Shown here in pieces: positions 52,918 to 63,093 of a DNA stretch of 64,000 bases. Under the pieces are notes generated by a model. The model was not told the origin of the DNA and did not search any database. It worked only from the letters and a program-made list of their open reading frames with translations. Location: contig OY757939.1 in the NCBI GenBank assembly GCA_963585895.1, forward strand, positions 59,103,009 to 59,167,008, read 5' to 3'. Numbering within the stretch: position 1 is the stretch's first letter; each line of letters begins with the position of its first letter. Position numbers and translations under genes: made by a program. The stretch is from Sepioteuthis lessoniana (Eukaryota > Mollusca > Cephalopoda > Myopsida > Loliginidae).

Positions 52918-53294
52918 TGATGATGATTATGAGACTTGTTGCCTCCCCAAGGCTGAAGAACCTAGTCTGTCCTAATATTTACCTATAGCTGGAGGGAGAA
53001 TAATTGGATTCATACCTTTCCCAAGGGTATTAGTGCTATGTGAAATGCAATCAGTCTCGTCCAGGATTTGAACTCGAGTCGCCGTGTCCATTTCTTACGA
53101 CGAATGCTAATATAGATATAAAAAATGAATTAAAATTTCTTCTTATTTTAAATTTAAATTTCCCTTAAACTTATTATTAATATATGTGATTTTCATGATT
53201 TAAAAATTGTAAACAATCTCTTTTTTTTTTCATTTTTGAGGGTGGGCTTATATTTTTCTCCCGGGGTGTATTTGTATACATATGTATATAAATT

Positions 53295-53324
<30 letters not shown>

Positions 53325-53326
<2 letters not shown>

Positions 53327-53678
53327 CGAGGTGCATACAATAAGTTTCCAGACTTTTTTCGTATGGGCACTTTTATTGATAGTACACACATGAAACTCTA
53401 GTCCCCTTTCGGAGTAATCTCCTCCAGATGCAATGCACTTGTTGTACCGTTCCAACAACTTCTTCAAGGCCCCATGGAAGTCCTCTTGTGTGAGCGTGTC
53501 AATGACTTTCGTCACAGACTCTTTCATCTCCTCAATTGTCTCATAACGACGACAGCCTCTGAGCTTAGGGAATAACCAAAAGTCACAGGGACCAAGGTCT
53601 GGACTATAGGGAGGCTGAGGAACTGTCTTGATCCCCATCTTGGTCAAATAGTTTGTGACAAGGATGGAGTTGTGGACT
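53325..53678 (-). mobile_element. Non-autonomous mariner element, copy 6 (C-terminal half only)
   Basis: Right end TACGAGGTGCATACAATAAG at the edge of a (TA)n tract. The C-terminal half on the minus strand reads MGIKTVPQPPYSPDLGPCDF, LLERYNKCIASGGDYSE. Homology stops abruptly after GGATGGAGTTGTGGACT at 53678, where unrelated sequence begins. Confidence 0.9.
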
Positions 53679-54317
53679 CCATACCACGTCTTCTGCGTAC
53701 GCTGATGACGTTACCGACCACTTTGACATAGACGCAGTTCAACGGGCGGTTGCAAGGTACGTACAGGTTTTAGCTCCTAAATCAACTGTAATGTCCGAGA
53801 GTTTGCGTTTAAAGGCTTATAGAAGAGGTATGCATCTGTAGACCCACTCCGCTGAAAAAAGGGTCTAATACGTATCCTCGGAGTGTTTTAGGCCGGATCT
53901 CCAGGTGGAAAAGAAGTGTTCGGAGGTAGAGGCAAAAGTAAAAGCAATGGCCAATTTGTGGTTTTGAAGGTGGTTGTCCTAAAAGAGCAAAGCGGTAATA
54001 CGTACTGCGCACAAATTCCATGGGATCCGATACTGGTTGTCAGTACATCCTGTCTGCAAAACAGTTGTTGGCTTTTGAACATCTCCTCTTTTCACTCTTT
54101 TGGAGGAAGGGCTAAACCATAGTTCGCAGACAGGTCTGTATCCAACTTGGATGCTATGTGGGCTTAAGAATGCCAAACTTGACTAGTTACTAATTTGCTG
54201 AAATACTAACATTTTAGAGTTGCTTCTTGTTAGAGGTATCCCTTTGGGGAAAAGATTGGGGATGCCTTCCCTTAGATGCAGTCCACCCCTGAGACCGAAG
54301 GTAGTCAAGAGACGAAG
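53679..54317 (+). other. Possible 3' coding remnant of an LTR retrotransposon
   Basis: More balanced base composition than its surroundings, with short open readings (HFDIDAVQRAVARYVQVLAP; LRCSPPLRPKVVKRRS near 54270) and a purine-rich stretch (AAGAGACGAAG) just before a TG-starting repeat. Not matched to a named domain; the call rests on the following LTR-like segment. Confidence 0.3.
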
Positions 54318-54835
54318 TGTTATATACTTAAGGTAATGATTTTTTAATATTAATCATTTTTCGTTAATTATATTTTATCATTTAGTTTGATAAGGCTTTC
54401 AACTACTATGAGTCTATTAGTTCAGGTGCATAGTCAGATGCTACAGTCTTACGGCCACGCAGAAAGGATATGACAATCAGCATCTGTTATAATAAACTCC
54501 TAGAGTAGAAATGGAGCTGGACGGCCAATGGAGTGAATATAGAATGTGGATGACGTCATGCCCGGAAGAGATGTCCATAGAATTTTGAGGATTTTGAAAA
54601 AACAGTTGAGTCTCTTCTGTTGAAGCGCGTAGCTGGGTTTTTCGGATCTGAAAAGCAGATCATATTTTTTGGGTCTCGATGAATTGAGACCTTAAACATC
54701 ACAAGATGCGCCGGGCGTTGAGGGTGTGGTCAGCTTAGTATGGTTAGCATAGGCTTTTATTATTTGTGTTTCTCTCTTCGTGTCGCCAAGGACTAAAGCC
54801 AGAAATTAATAAACGCGTTCGAATCCAAAACAACA
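54318..54835 (+). mobile_element. Candidate 3' LTR (518 bp)
   Basis: Begins TGTTATATACTTAAGG and ends CCAAAACAACA (TGTT/AACA ends, as in the solo LTR at 3485). Preceded by a purine-rich tract. The last 120 bp (TGTGTTTCTCTCTTCGTGTC, AAATTAATAAACGCG) look like R/U5 with a polyadenylation-like AATAAA. No second LTR in the window, so unproved. Confidence 0.4.
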
Positions 54836-55004
54836 GAGTCGGCCTATATTTGTATTATTGTTATTATTGATATCATCATTTCTATACAACAGTAGGGTGT
54901 TTGCAGTTCTGAATGCTGTGAAGCCCTTCGAAAGCTTTCTTTGTCCAGTGTCCTTTCATAATCAAGAAAAGTGATACGACTTGGCCTGTTGTTGATAAAG
55001 ATCA

Positions 55005-55290
55005 GCTTATAGGGGAAGGGGTGTTTCAACAACTTCTTTCTCTCTCTCTTGGCGACCCGCTTATATGTTACACCCTTGTTGACGTGGCCTTCAAAGATGA
55101 GCTGGCAGACATGCTTGATCGTGGCCGCTGAGACAGTGGGTTGGAGGAGACGATCGAGCATGCATTCTACTATTGTCACAAGATTCAACAAGGTGACAGC
55201 ACGTATCGATCTCAAGCAGCCAGAGAAGTTGAATGTGTCGCACATTATTTATAGTAACGCTAGGGGATTTAAGTTGGGTAATCCATAGAG
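55005..55290 (+). pseudogene. LINE fragment with reverse-transcriptase zinc-binding-like region
   Basis: The plus strand reads LGDPLICYTLVDVAFKDELA, then after a stop ETIEHAFYYCHKIQQ, then, one frame on, VTARIDLKQPEKLNVSHIIY. ETxEHxFxxC is typical of the zinc-binding region after the RT in several LINE clades. Distinct from RTE and LINE-X here. Frames on the minus strand (54844-55366) are shadows. Confidence 0.5.
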
Positions 55291-55442
55291 AGAATGCAGT
55301 ATTTTGGTAAATGTTAAGTGTAGGTGGTTCAGATGAATGAAAACATTGTAAGTATAAAAGGGTCATAAATCAGTCGAGCTAAAAGGTAGACTACTGAAGA
55401 CAACTCCTCCCTCACCCACCACACACTTTTCGGGCCTTTCAC

Positions 55443-55445
<3 letters not shown>

Positions 55446-55477
<32 letters not shown>

Positions 55478-55580
55478 AAATGAGAATACACATTCATGAA
55501 TCTCAAATAGTAAGCAAACTTTGTGAGATTTTAAATATAATGTTATATATATATATATATATATATATAAAGAGAGAGAG
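55446..55580. repeat. (TA)n and (GA)n microsatellites
   Basis: (TA)n at 55446-55472 and 55545-55570, then (AG)n at 55571-55582. Confidence 0.95.
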
Positions 55581-55677
55581 AGGGGGAAACGAGTCAGTAT
55601 AATACCCTTCCTCACATCCCGAGCAGCCAGCACCTGTCTATTGTGAAAATTAAAACAGCTCACCCAGAGAAATGTCC

Positions 55678-55832
55678 ACTGGCATATCAACCTTCGTGGG
55701 TCATTTAATGCCAAAGCAATCTTCGTAGAACACCAGTGATAATGTTTAACCCATATCTGGAGGGATAAGGATATTCGTAGCTTTTTTAGGGTATTAGCAG
55801 AGCGTAGACAATGGACTCTTCAACGCAGTAAG
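55678..55832 (-). repeat. SINE-A 3' part (diverged)
   Basis: TGGCATATCAACCTTCGTGG, GTCATTTAATGCC, TTTAACCCATATCTGGAGGG, TTAGGGTATTAGC. The tRNA-like head is lost or unrecognisable. Confidence 0.7.
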
Positions 55833-56447
55833 CTAAAGCTTAACTACGTTTATACTAATATTTTGTATGCATTTTAAATTTCAAAACCCCAGTTCAACTA
55901 AAAAAGTCGAAAAATGTATTTTTATTTTGCAAATATAGCATTGCATGGATGTAAACCATGACTAATGAAAAACCAAACAATACGAAGGTGTAAGCCGTGA
56001 CCAATAGAAAACAAACGCTTCATAGGGATCACGTGGGAGTTTTAAGACTATACAAGGTCTAGAATTTTGGCTGAAGTCAGTTACCACTGGCAGTTCCGAC
56101 TCCGGGTGTCTTCCATGAGTGTGGGGAAAGTGAAAGCGAAAATGAAAGTAGTAAGTCTTACAAATTCTGATTTGGGCCTCGAAATCAATTTAAAAGCGTA
56201 ATTAGATAAAGACTGGAAGTTTGGGACCAGTCATAACTAAAATTCCGATATGCAAACTTCCTCCTTCCAATCCCCACAAAATTAATTTTCTACGCTTAAC
56301 TTTAAATGACAAGGTACCAAAAATTATACATTGGTCGGAAAGGAAAGCAAAAAATCTTTTTTTATGAGATGAGGAACTCACCACTATACAAACCCAATAA
56401 GTGTAGCCCTAGAGATGAATTACTCCATGCCAATAAATCTATGTTCA
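55833..56447. other. No recognised feature
   Basis: AT-rich. A short imperfect duplication (GTAAACCATGACTAATGAAA / GTAAGCCGTGACCAATAGAA) at 55950-56005. No supported gene. Confidence 0.5.
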
Positions 56448-56742
56448 GGAGGTGCCCGTGGTGTAATGGTTATCGTCGTAGGAAATGGACACGGCGACAC
56501 GAGTTCAAATCCTGGACGAGACTGATTGCATTTCACATAACACTAACACCCTTGGGAAAGGTATGAATCCAATTATTCTCCCTCCAGCTATGGGTAAATA
56601 GTAGGGAAGACTAGGTTCTTAAGCCTTAGTGAGGCAACTAGTCTAGGAGAAGGAAAACTCTGAATTCAAACCTGTTAAATTCCGCTTAAACATTGACCTT
56701 GTGTCATATCCTGGCCGAGCGGAGGGGTTGGTAAATATGATA
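56448..56742 (+). repeat. SINE-B copy (best-preserved, full length)
   Basis: Head GGTGCCCGTGGTGTAATGGT, TATCGTCGTAGGAAATGGAC, B box GAGTTCAAATCCTGGACG, then GACTGATTGCATTTCACATA, CCCTTGGGAAAGGTATGAAT, 3' end TCATATCCTGGCCGAGCGGA and GGGGTTGGTAAATATG. The A-box (TGGTTATCGTCG) and B box are both good polymerase III promoter matches. Confidence 0.92.
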
Positions 56743-57230
56743 AATCTATGTTCAGAACGGAGAGATCAAACCCCACAATAATGAAATATACGGTCTCCAT
56801 ATTCTCTGTTATCTTACCCCGGCTAGTCACTTAAAACAGATTCTAAAAGAGGAGAGTATTATATGAGCCACACAAAGGTTTATCAATAGTATTATAAACC
56901 ATGGGATGCAGAACGGTTGATGTGAAGCAAGGTGGATAAATCTAAAAGCAGGTCAACGGCGCGCTTAACTTGATACTGGGTTGAAGAAGATCATAGGTCA
57001 ACGGCCCAGATCAAATATTTCTTCAGGAAACTGTTGTTAGTCATTTATAAGGATGGTGTCAACTGATGAGGCAAAAAAGAACCATTCAAAGATTACCATG
57101 GGTCTGATTCAAATCATACTTCTCTCTCTACGTGCAATAAAACAAGGGTTGCGTTCTGCAGAGATTGGAACTCTGGTCACAATGTTAAAAAATACCTACA
57201 AAGTCTGAACTGAATTTTCTCTTATGTTAT
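56743..57230. other. No recognised feature
   Basis: Immediately after the SINE, TAAATCTATGTTCAG repeats 56434-56449, a probable ~15-bp target duplication of the SINE. The rest is featureless. Confidence 0.5.
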
Positions 57231-57372
57231 TGGAATCCAACACATGGATGTGTTAGTATTGGTTGTCCAGCAAGGACTTACATGGTGGAGTGACTGCATG
57301 TTGTCGAAAAGACCTGCCAGAATCGATGGACGATCGGGACGAATAACGAGAATCAGGAACTCCATGTTATAA
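57231..57372 (+). mobile_element. RTE fragment (highly diverged C-terminus)
   Basis: The plus strand reads PARTYMVE and, one frame on, DLPESMDDRDE, paralleling GRPARTYIQQ and DLPRAMNDREEW in the RTE copies. Followed by (TA)n at 57387-57423. Confidence 0.45.
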
Positions 57373-57382
57373 CCATGACTTG

Positions 57383-57423
<41 letters not shown>

Positions 57424-57427
<4 letters not shown>

Positions 57428-57567
57428 TGGTAAAGAAGATTTTATACACACACAGACACACGTATATATGATATCCTTTATCAATGGACCTCCAAAAATA
57501 TCTATCTATCCTTGTTCATATCTGTCTTTGTTCTCTGTTTCTCTGTCTGTCTGTCTGTCATCTTTTT
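57424..57567. repeat. (TG/TA) and (CTGT)n simple repeats
   Basis: CACACACAGACACACGTATA at 57445 and (CTGT)n at 57541-57560. Confidence 0.7.
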
Positions 57568-58062
57568 GCCCAATCAGCTGGTGCTGTAGAATACCCAAAC
57601 AGCTTCTCTGCAGAAGGGTAAGACCTCTCCAACGAGTGTCCTGATATGACACTAAACAATTTAATGTTGAGTGTCCTCTAAATCTAGAGCTTTAGGAAAT
57701 GCAGAATACCCCTTCATTACCATCGCTCCCAGCTCCTCCTAATAGATTCATTTCTTGGAGTCAAACAGAACTAAACTGTGCACTTATACTAAACTGAATT
57801 GTTTAAAATAAAACTGTTTTGTCATTTGAACTGCGTACTTCTACTAACCTGAATTGTTTGAAATAGATCTGTCTTGATATTTGAATTGCGTACTTATGCA
57901 AAACTGAACTGTTTGAAATAGAACTGTTTTCGACGTTGAAACTGTGTACTTATGCTAAACTGAATTGATTGAAATAGAACTGTTTTGACATTTAACTATT
58001 TGCAAACAATCGGCGTTAAATGACCCGAAAAGGGTTGATACCCTGTAAAACAAAACAACCAA
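57568..58062 (+). repeat. SINE-C copy (full length, four internal units)
   Basis: Head CAATCAGCTGGTGCTGTAGA, CAACGAGTGTCCTGATATGA, CCATCGCTCCCAG. Four ~55-bp units at 57775-57990 (CTAAACTGAATTGTTTAAAA, TAGAACTGTTTTCGACGTTG, and so on), then tail GGCGTTAAATGACCCGAAAA GGGTTGATACCC. Confidence 0.85.
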
Positions 58063-58212
58063 CCAACCAGTCAACCAACCTCCATCCTCTTTTTCTCTTT
58101 GCATATGGAGGGGAAGACGAGCGAACGCGAAAAAGGAACATAGATTGATTGATAGACAGATATTTATTGAGATCAACTGATAAAGGACAATATATATATA
58201 TATATATATATA

Positions 58213-59138
58213 TACGAGGATCATTTTTCGTATGGGCACTTTTTCAAGACTTTTTTCGTATTGGCACTTTTATTGATAGTACACACATGAAACTCTAGTC
58301 CCCTTCGAAGTAATCTCCTCCAGTTGCAATGCACTTGTTGTACCGTTCCAACAACTTCTTCAAGGCCCCATGGAAGTCCTCTTGTGTGAGCGTGTCAATT
58401 GCCTTCGTCACAGTCTCTTTCATCTTCTTAATTGTCGCATAACGACGACAGCCTCTGAGATTAGGGAATAAGCAAAAGTCACAGGGAGTAAGGTTTGGAC
58501 TATAGGAAGGATGACGAACTGTCTTGATGCCCATATTAGTCAAATAGTCTGTGACAAGGATGGAGTTGTAGACTGGTACATTGTCCTGGTGGAAAGGCCA
58601 CTGACCCGATTTGAAGAGTGCTGGCCTCTTCTGACGGAATCTCTTGCTGAACTCCCTTAAAACCTCAACATAGTAACCCTAATCTTAACCCTTTGGCCAA
58701 TCAACTCTGGTGTATTGACTTCCTTACTCCTCCCACACCTCTCATCATCCCTCATAGACTCCCTCCATGGCTTCCTTGAATCTGTTATGCCACTCAAAAA
58801 CTGATGCTCGATTCATGCAAGATGCTCCAAAAGCAGTCTTAAGCAATCTATACGTTTCTGTGGCATTTTTTCCAAGTTTAAAACACAATTTTATTGCATA
58901 TCGTTCTTCTAACGTGTCCTCACGTCCAGATTGCATTTTTGAAATTCACCAGCAGTGACAATAAGGCTTTAGTAGGGTGTATTCCAATTGCTGCTGTTGC
59001 TGTTCATTTGAACCTGAAATCATAAACATTGGTCAGTCATCTCATAAGATGTATAGCAATAACATACTGAATTTTCAAGAGTATACGACAATTTTAATGC
59101 CTATACAAAAAAGTCTGGAAACTTATTGAAGGCACCAC

Positions 59139-59141
<3 letters not shown>
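58213..59141 (-). mobile_element. Non-autonomous mariner element, copy 7 (both ends, inside (TA)n)
   Basis: 929 bp on the minus strand. The right end (58213) is partly duplicated (TTTTTCGTATGGGCACTTTT then TTTTTTCGTATTGGCAC). C-terminal frame 58295-58543 (VRHPSYSPNLTPCDFCLFPN, KCIATGGDYFEGD). TTAGGG-like join at 58672-58700. N-terminal frame 58745-58936 starts MQSGREDTLEERYAIKLCFK, the best view of the transposase start. Left end GGCACCACGTA at 59141. Confidence 0.92.
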
Positions 59142-59183
<42 letters not shown>

Positions 59184-59219
59184 AAGAATAGAGAAAGAGA
59201 GAGAGAGAGAGAGAAACAG
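59142..59219. repeat. (TA)n and (GA)n microsatellites
   Basis: (TA)n at 59142-59180 and (GA)n at 59192-59216, flanking mariner copy 7. Confidence 0.95.
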
Positions 59220-59519
59220 AAGAAAAATAAAAGAACACTAATTCCACCTATGAATTAATTAAAATACCATTCCCAATTATTGCCGAGAAATAATGTCTGA
59301 TATGGCGCCAGTTTTATGTTCGACATGTCTCGCTTTCAAATAATTTATAATATAACTTGTCTTGCCACATATGATTTGTTTCCAAAACTGTACCCACTTT
59401 ACTCTTTAAAATAGAGGGTCTATCCAGAACGTAATATTTGAAGAATTCTGAGTTTATATTTACTTTGTATTGATTATTAATAACCGCTACAAGCAGTTAT
59501 TATCCATCAAAAGAGGTTT
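59220..59519. other. No recognised feature
   Basis: About 300 bp AT-rich without repeats or coding frames. Confidence 0.5.
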
Positions 59520-59762
59520 ATTTATTATTATTATTATCATTATTTATTCCTTGAGAGTTTTTTTTTACAACAGCGTTAGGTAATGGTCTACTCAAGTCTC
59601 CAGGACTCTTCTCAGTATTCTGGTCGTTCACAATAATGCTGTAGTTTGGATGGTTTCCTCTCGTCCGCCAACTTCTAAGTCCTCCAATCCCTTTAATAAC
59701 CCTTTAGTTACTGTATCAAAAGCACCAATCACAATTGGTATCATTGTCACCTTCATGTTCTA
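59520..59762 (-). pseudogene. LINE-X 3' fragment
   Basis: (ATT)n at 59521-59545, CCTTGAGAGTTTTTTTTTAC, CAGGACTCTTCTCAGTATTC, CACAATTGGTATCATTGTCA; broken off by the SINE-A at 59763. Confidence 0.7.
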
Positions 59763-60004
59763 TGTCCTCGAGGTGTAATGGTTAAAGCGATGGACTGCGG
59801 TATCGTAGTACGCGAGTTCGTACTCCAGTCGCGCTATTACATTCACTTTCGGGCAAATACCCTTGGGAAAGGTATGAACCCCCTTATCCTCCCAGCTATG
59901 GGTTAAATAGTACTAGTACTGTTCTTCTACGAGAATGGCTTTGGCATTAAATAACCTAAAAAGAGTTGATATGCCATTAAACAAAGAAACCAAACCAAAC
60001 CAAA
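59763..60004 (+). repeat. SINE-A copy (full length, young)
   Basis: TGTCCTCGAGGTGTAATGGT, TAAAGCGATGGACTGCGGTA, GAGTTCGTACTCCAGTCGCG, CTTGGGAAAGGTATGAACCC, tail GGCATTAAATAACCTAAAAA GAGTTGATATGCCATTAAAC, then AAAG/AAACC. Near-identical to 31168 and 45291. Confidence 0.92.
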
Positions 60005-60047
60005 GGAGTTGGTAATAAATAGTATTGTTTACAGTCGCACCTTTTTA

Positions 60048-60430
60048 AAGGAAGTCAATTGTGATATGTTCTTCTATATCTCAGAAGACTGCCAGCATGA
60101 CCTTATTTACAGACCACAGCACCCGGAAATCAAACTATCTTTTGGACAAAGGCTCGTTGTGGCAAACCCATGATTAGCTCATTTGTTAACATTTTTTTTT
60201 ACTTAAACATTCTTCTCTGTACATACCACACATGGTTTGCACTTTTCAGCTATCAAAGATTTGATGAAAGACCTCTGTTCAAGTCTGGAGCACTTTGATT
60301 TTCTACCATATTTAATAGCCTAAAAACAAATATTTCGGCTGAATTATTATAATTTTTGCTTTAAGCCAATTTAAAACAAAGCAGTGTTTACGTTTATGGA
60401 AAAACATTCTGAAAAAAATAATTTTTGTTT
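60048..60430. repeat. Repeat-E copy (longest)
   Basis: Joins the parts seen separately at 28100-28366 and 31983-32160 into one ~380-bp sequence: GACCACAGCACCCGGAAATC, TTTTGGACAAAGGCTCGTTG, GTACATACCACACATGG, AAGATTTGATGAAAGACCTC, AACAAATATTTCGGC. No coding frame or termini recognised. Confidence 0.5.
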
Positions 60431-60600
60431 GTTTGTTTGTTTTTTTTTCTCCCAAAAAATTGCTCTCATTTATTAAATGACGTCACTTTTATGTTCAGTA
60501 GTTTTTTTCAGATTTTTTTTCGCTTTCTTGTGTTTTTACATTACAAAGTATGGGAACAATAAAATCCTCTAGATAACCTATTCTTTTCGTTTTATTAAAC
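60431..60600. other. No recognised feature
   Basis: T-rich spacer with (GTTT)n at 60426-60442. Confidence 0.5.
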
Positions 60601-60955
60601 AATACTAGACTCGGTCTTCTCGCCAGGATGTTGTGATTCGTTTGTATCTGAAAGTGTCCCGAGAATTTTCTGTCTCATTTCTAGAACGGATTCAGAATTT
60701 TTCATATATCATTAGTCAACATGACCAAATTTTAATTTCTTGCACAGTTCTCAGTGGGTAACTTTTCCTGCAAAATCATATCTGCTATTGTTTTCTTTTT
60801 GTGACAGTTTGCTTCATTCATTTATTATCTGACTAACCGCTTACCTATCACAATAAATCTTTCTTATTCTTCTGCTTAAAATCAATTTTGGTTTTGACGG
60901 CTTTTGTTCTGATGACATTATTTTGTATTGCTATTAAAAGAGATTCCGTTTTTTG
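60601..60955 (-). pseudogene. LINE-X internal fragment
   Basis: GACTCGGTCTTCTCGCCAGG, TTTGTATCTGAAAGTGTCCC, TGACCAAATTTTAATTTCTT, TCTCAGTGGGTAACTTTTCC, CTGATGACATTATTTTGTAT in LINE-X order; lacks the C-terminal block. Confidence 0.6.
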
Positions 60956-61348
60956 TTCACGTTAATAAAAATACCAGATGCAAAGAGTAACATCTCTAAG
61001 TGATGTATCTTTTGTTCTTTTTTTTGTGGTTGAAGCATAAAATTACTATATACGAACCAATATGATCTTGTAAATGAAAGATCTGCAGTCATATCTAAAT
61101 GCCTACAGGCAAATAAATTTTACTACGCTATTTAACATAACATAACCCAAATGATGCTAAACAAAGTAGTAATATTTAATCTGAAATATTCAAAAGATTT
61201 AATTATTCAAAATTCAGTGATTTAGAATCCAACTATCGGGATTTTCGAAAATTAGTAGGAAATGAAGTAATGGTATATTTGCGAATATGTAATTTTAACG
61301 AAACGAGACGTCGGGAAACATGAAAATCAATTTCTGTTACACTTTTTA
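60956..61348. other. No recognised feature
   Basis: About 390 bp AT-rich, no repeat or coding frame supported. Confidence 0.5.
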
Positions 61349-61697
61349 CAATTGATTGCATTTCACATAGCACTAATACCCTTGGGAAATGTATGAATCC
61401 AATTATTCTCCCCCCCCAGCTATGGATAGTAGGGCAGACTAGGTTTTTCAGCCTTGGTGGGGCAACTAGTCTAGGAGAAGGAAAACACTGAATTCAAACT
61501 TGTTAAACTCTGCTTAAAAGTTGCATTTCACATAGCACTAATACCCTTGGGAAAGGTATGAATCCAATTATTCTCCCTCCAGCTATGGGTAAATAGTTGG
61601 ACAGACTGGGCAACTAATCTAGGAGAAGGAAAAAACCGAAACTTCGCTTAAAAATTGACCTTGTGTCATATCCTGCCCGAGAGGAGGGTTTGGGTAA
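61349..61697 (+). repeat. SINE-B, partial tandem duplication, head missing
   Basis: TGCATTTCACATAGCACTAA, CCCTTGGGAAATGTATGAAT to the AACTCTGCTTAAAA region (61351-61520), then a second start TTGCATTTCACATAGCACTA (61521) running to the 3' end TCATATCCTGCCCGAGAGGA (61690). The tRNA-like head is absent from both units. Confidence 0.85.
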
Positions 61698-61789
61698 ACA
61701 CTTTTTACAACTCTACAATTACTGTAGATGAAAAATAAAACTTAGAAATGTAAAAAATCTGAAATTTCTATAAATGAACAATCCGAGTT

Positions 61790-61990
61790 GTTTTTCCTGA
61801 AGCTATTTTATTAAGAGTCTGTTAGACAGTTTTCCAGCTTTTAGGGATTGTTCCGAGGGCTCTAACTACGGTCATTTTCTTGGTCCGTAACTTTTTTTTA
61901 GCTCTCAGGCAAGATCCAGGTATTTTGTCCAGCTTTTCGCGTACCTTCACTTGCTTGCAATCATTAGCATCACCAGCTCATCTCTCTTTT
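61790..61990 (-). pseudogene. LINE-X C-terminal fragment
   Basis: CAGCTTTTAGGGATTGTTCC, GAGGGCTCTAACTACGGTCA, TTTAGCTCTCAGGCAAGATC, CAGGTATTTTGTCCAGCTTT: complement of the LAREL-KKL block. Short. Confidence 0.55.
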
Positions 61991-62457
61991 TTTGTGAGAT
62001 ATCTGTATTAAAAAACACTTATTAAAAAACACTTATTAAAAACACTTATGTTTGGGCACTTTTAAGTGGAAGTTTGTATTAATTTTTATCATTTCTAATG
62101 TCGTCATTTTAAAATCTACTAAGATGAAGTTTCTAAAATATCACAAAAACTATTTGAGGTTTAACAATTATTTTTCAATATCTCCATGGGTTCTTTTGGA
62201 ATGTAAACTTGATACTGTTTTATGTCACGACCCCCATACACAGACACATTAAAGAATATAAGATCTAATAGGTATACTTCGAAGTTGATGGTGGAATATA
62301 GGTGAAAATTTTTCAAATATTTTCGCGTTCAGATTCCACGAACATTTGTGTAGCACTTCGTATTTGTAATCACATGAGCGTGAATGAAAGTAGTATTAAT
62401 TAAACAAACACATCATGTTTAATCAATCTTACGCTTGACAGTCCATGTTATATATAA
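61991..62457. other. No recognised feature
   Basis: Contains a short triplicated AAAAACACTTATT at 62010-62048. The 66-codon frame 62052-62252 has no motif. Confidence 0.45.
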
Positions 62458-62487
62458 CACATACACACACACACACACACACACAGA

Positions 62488-62518
<31 letters not shown>

Positions 62519-62558
62519 TCATCTGATATATATATAGATATACATAGATATATATAGA

Positions 62559-62610
<52 letters not shown>

Positions 62611-62643
62611 TATACATACCAGCACCATTATCATCAAGTTGTG

Positions 62644-62708
<65 letters not shown>

Positions 62709-62711
62709 TCG
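62458..62711. repeat. Microsatellite cluster
   Basis: (CA)n 62460-62485, (TA)n, (CT)n 62560-62574, (TA)n, (AG)n 62592-62610, (TA)n 62649-62684, (TG)n 62685-62708. (CT)n and (GA)n with (TA)n between them form an inverted repeat (ATCTCTCTCTCTCTCTC / GAGAGAGAGAGAGAGAT). Confidence 0.92.
62626..62648 (-). mobile_element. RTE-b 3' terminus stub
   Basis: CATTATCATCAAGTTGTGCT GAT matches the start of the RTE-b copy at 63094 (ATCATTATCAAATCGTGCTG); extremely 5'-truncated. Confidence 0.4.
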
Positions 62712-62949
62712 AATACTTATTGCCAAATCTTTAATCATTTTCACAGTAATTGTAAGTATCAATTAAGTATCTGATCGATAGATAAATAGATAGATTGATA
62801 GATAGATAGATGACAATATATATGCTCCCCAAACGGGGATTGAGCACTCCTGCGAGGAATTACCAGTTGTAACTCACGCGTAATGCAAAGCTCTTTTAAT
62901 CATACCCGTTATGCGTATATGTAAACAAAAAATATATACATGAAAATTC

Positions 62950-63035
62950 CTTCACTTACGCTGCGTTAAGATATCCGACTGGCACAAAGTCAGCTGGATT
63001 TCGATCCCAGCTTGAAGCATTTCACGTGTCTATTC
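62950..63035 (+). repeat. tRNA-like (SINE head) sequence
   Basis: TTAAGATATCCGACTGGCAC, then GGATTTCGATCCCAGCTTG, resembling a polymerase III B box. The acceptor stem does not close, so it is more likely a SINE relic than a tRNA. Confidence 0.35.
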
Positions 63036-63093
63036 ACTCTAATCAGTTGTGATACTACAAAACTGTCTGTCCGTAGATGGCAATATATATATA

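Larger units (their letters stand above)
51199..52931 (+). mobile_element. RTE LINE copy with inverted 5' end and 11-bp target duplication
   Basis: Flanked by AGACTAGTTGC (51188-51198) and AGACTTGTTGC (52932-52942). 51199-51272 is antisense LINE sequence (two overlapping antisense pieces ending GTTTGCCAGGCAA). From ~51273 the LINE runs in sense from NTAKAKLKAANQQ to the (ATG)n tail at 52913-52927. This is the twin-priming structure known for LINE insertions. Confidence 0.92.
51086..53103 (-). repeat. SINE-B copy split by an RTE insertion
   Basis: 3' half at 51096-51198 (CCAACCCCTCCGCTCGGGC, GGTTTGAATTCAGAGTTTTC, CCTAGACTAGTTGC) and 5' half at 52932-53103 (AGACTTGTTGCCTCCCCAAG, TAGCTGGAGGGAGAATAATT, CCAGGATTTGAACTCGAG) join exactly across the RTE with the target duplicated. 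After 53103, ATGCTAATATAGAT repeats 51075-51090. Confidence 0.9.

Noticed and set aside
54844-55366. Minus-strand frames of 133 and 91 codons
   Set aside because: They are antisense to the plus-strand LINE zinc-binding-like reading and show no motif.
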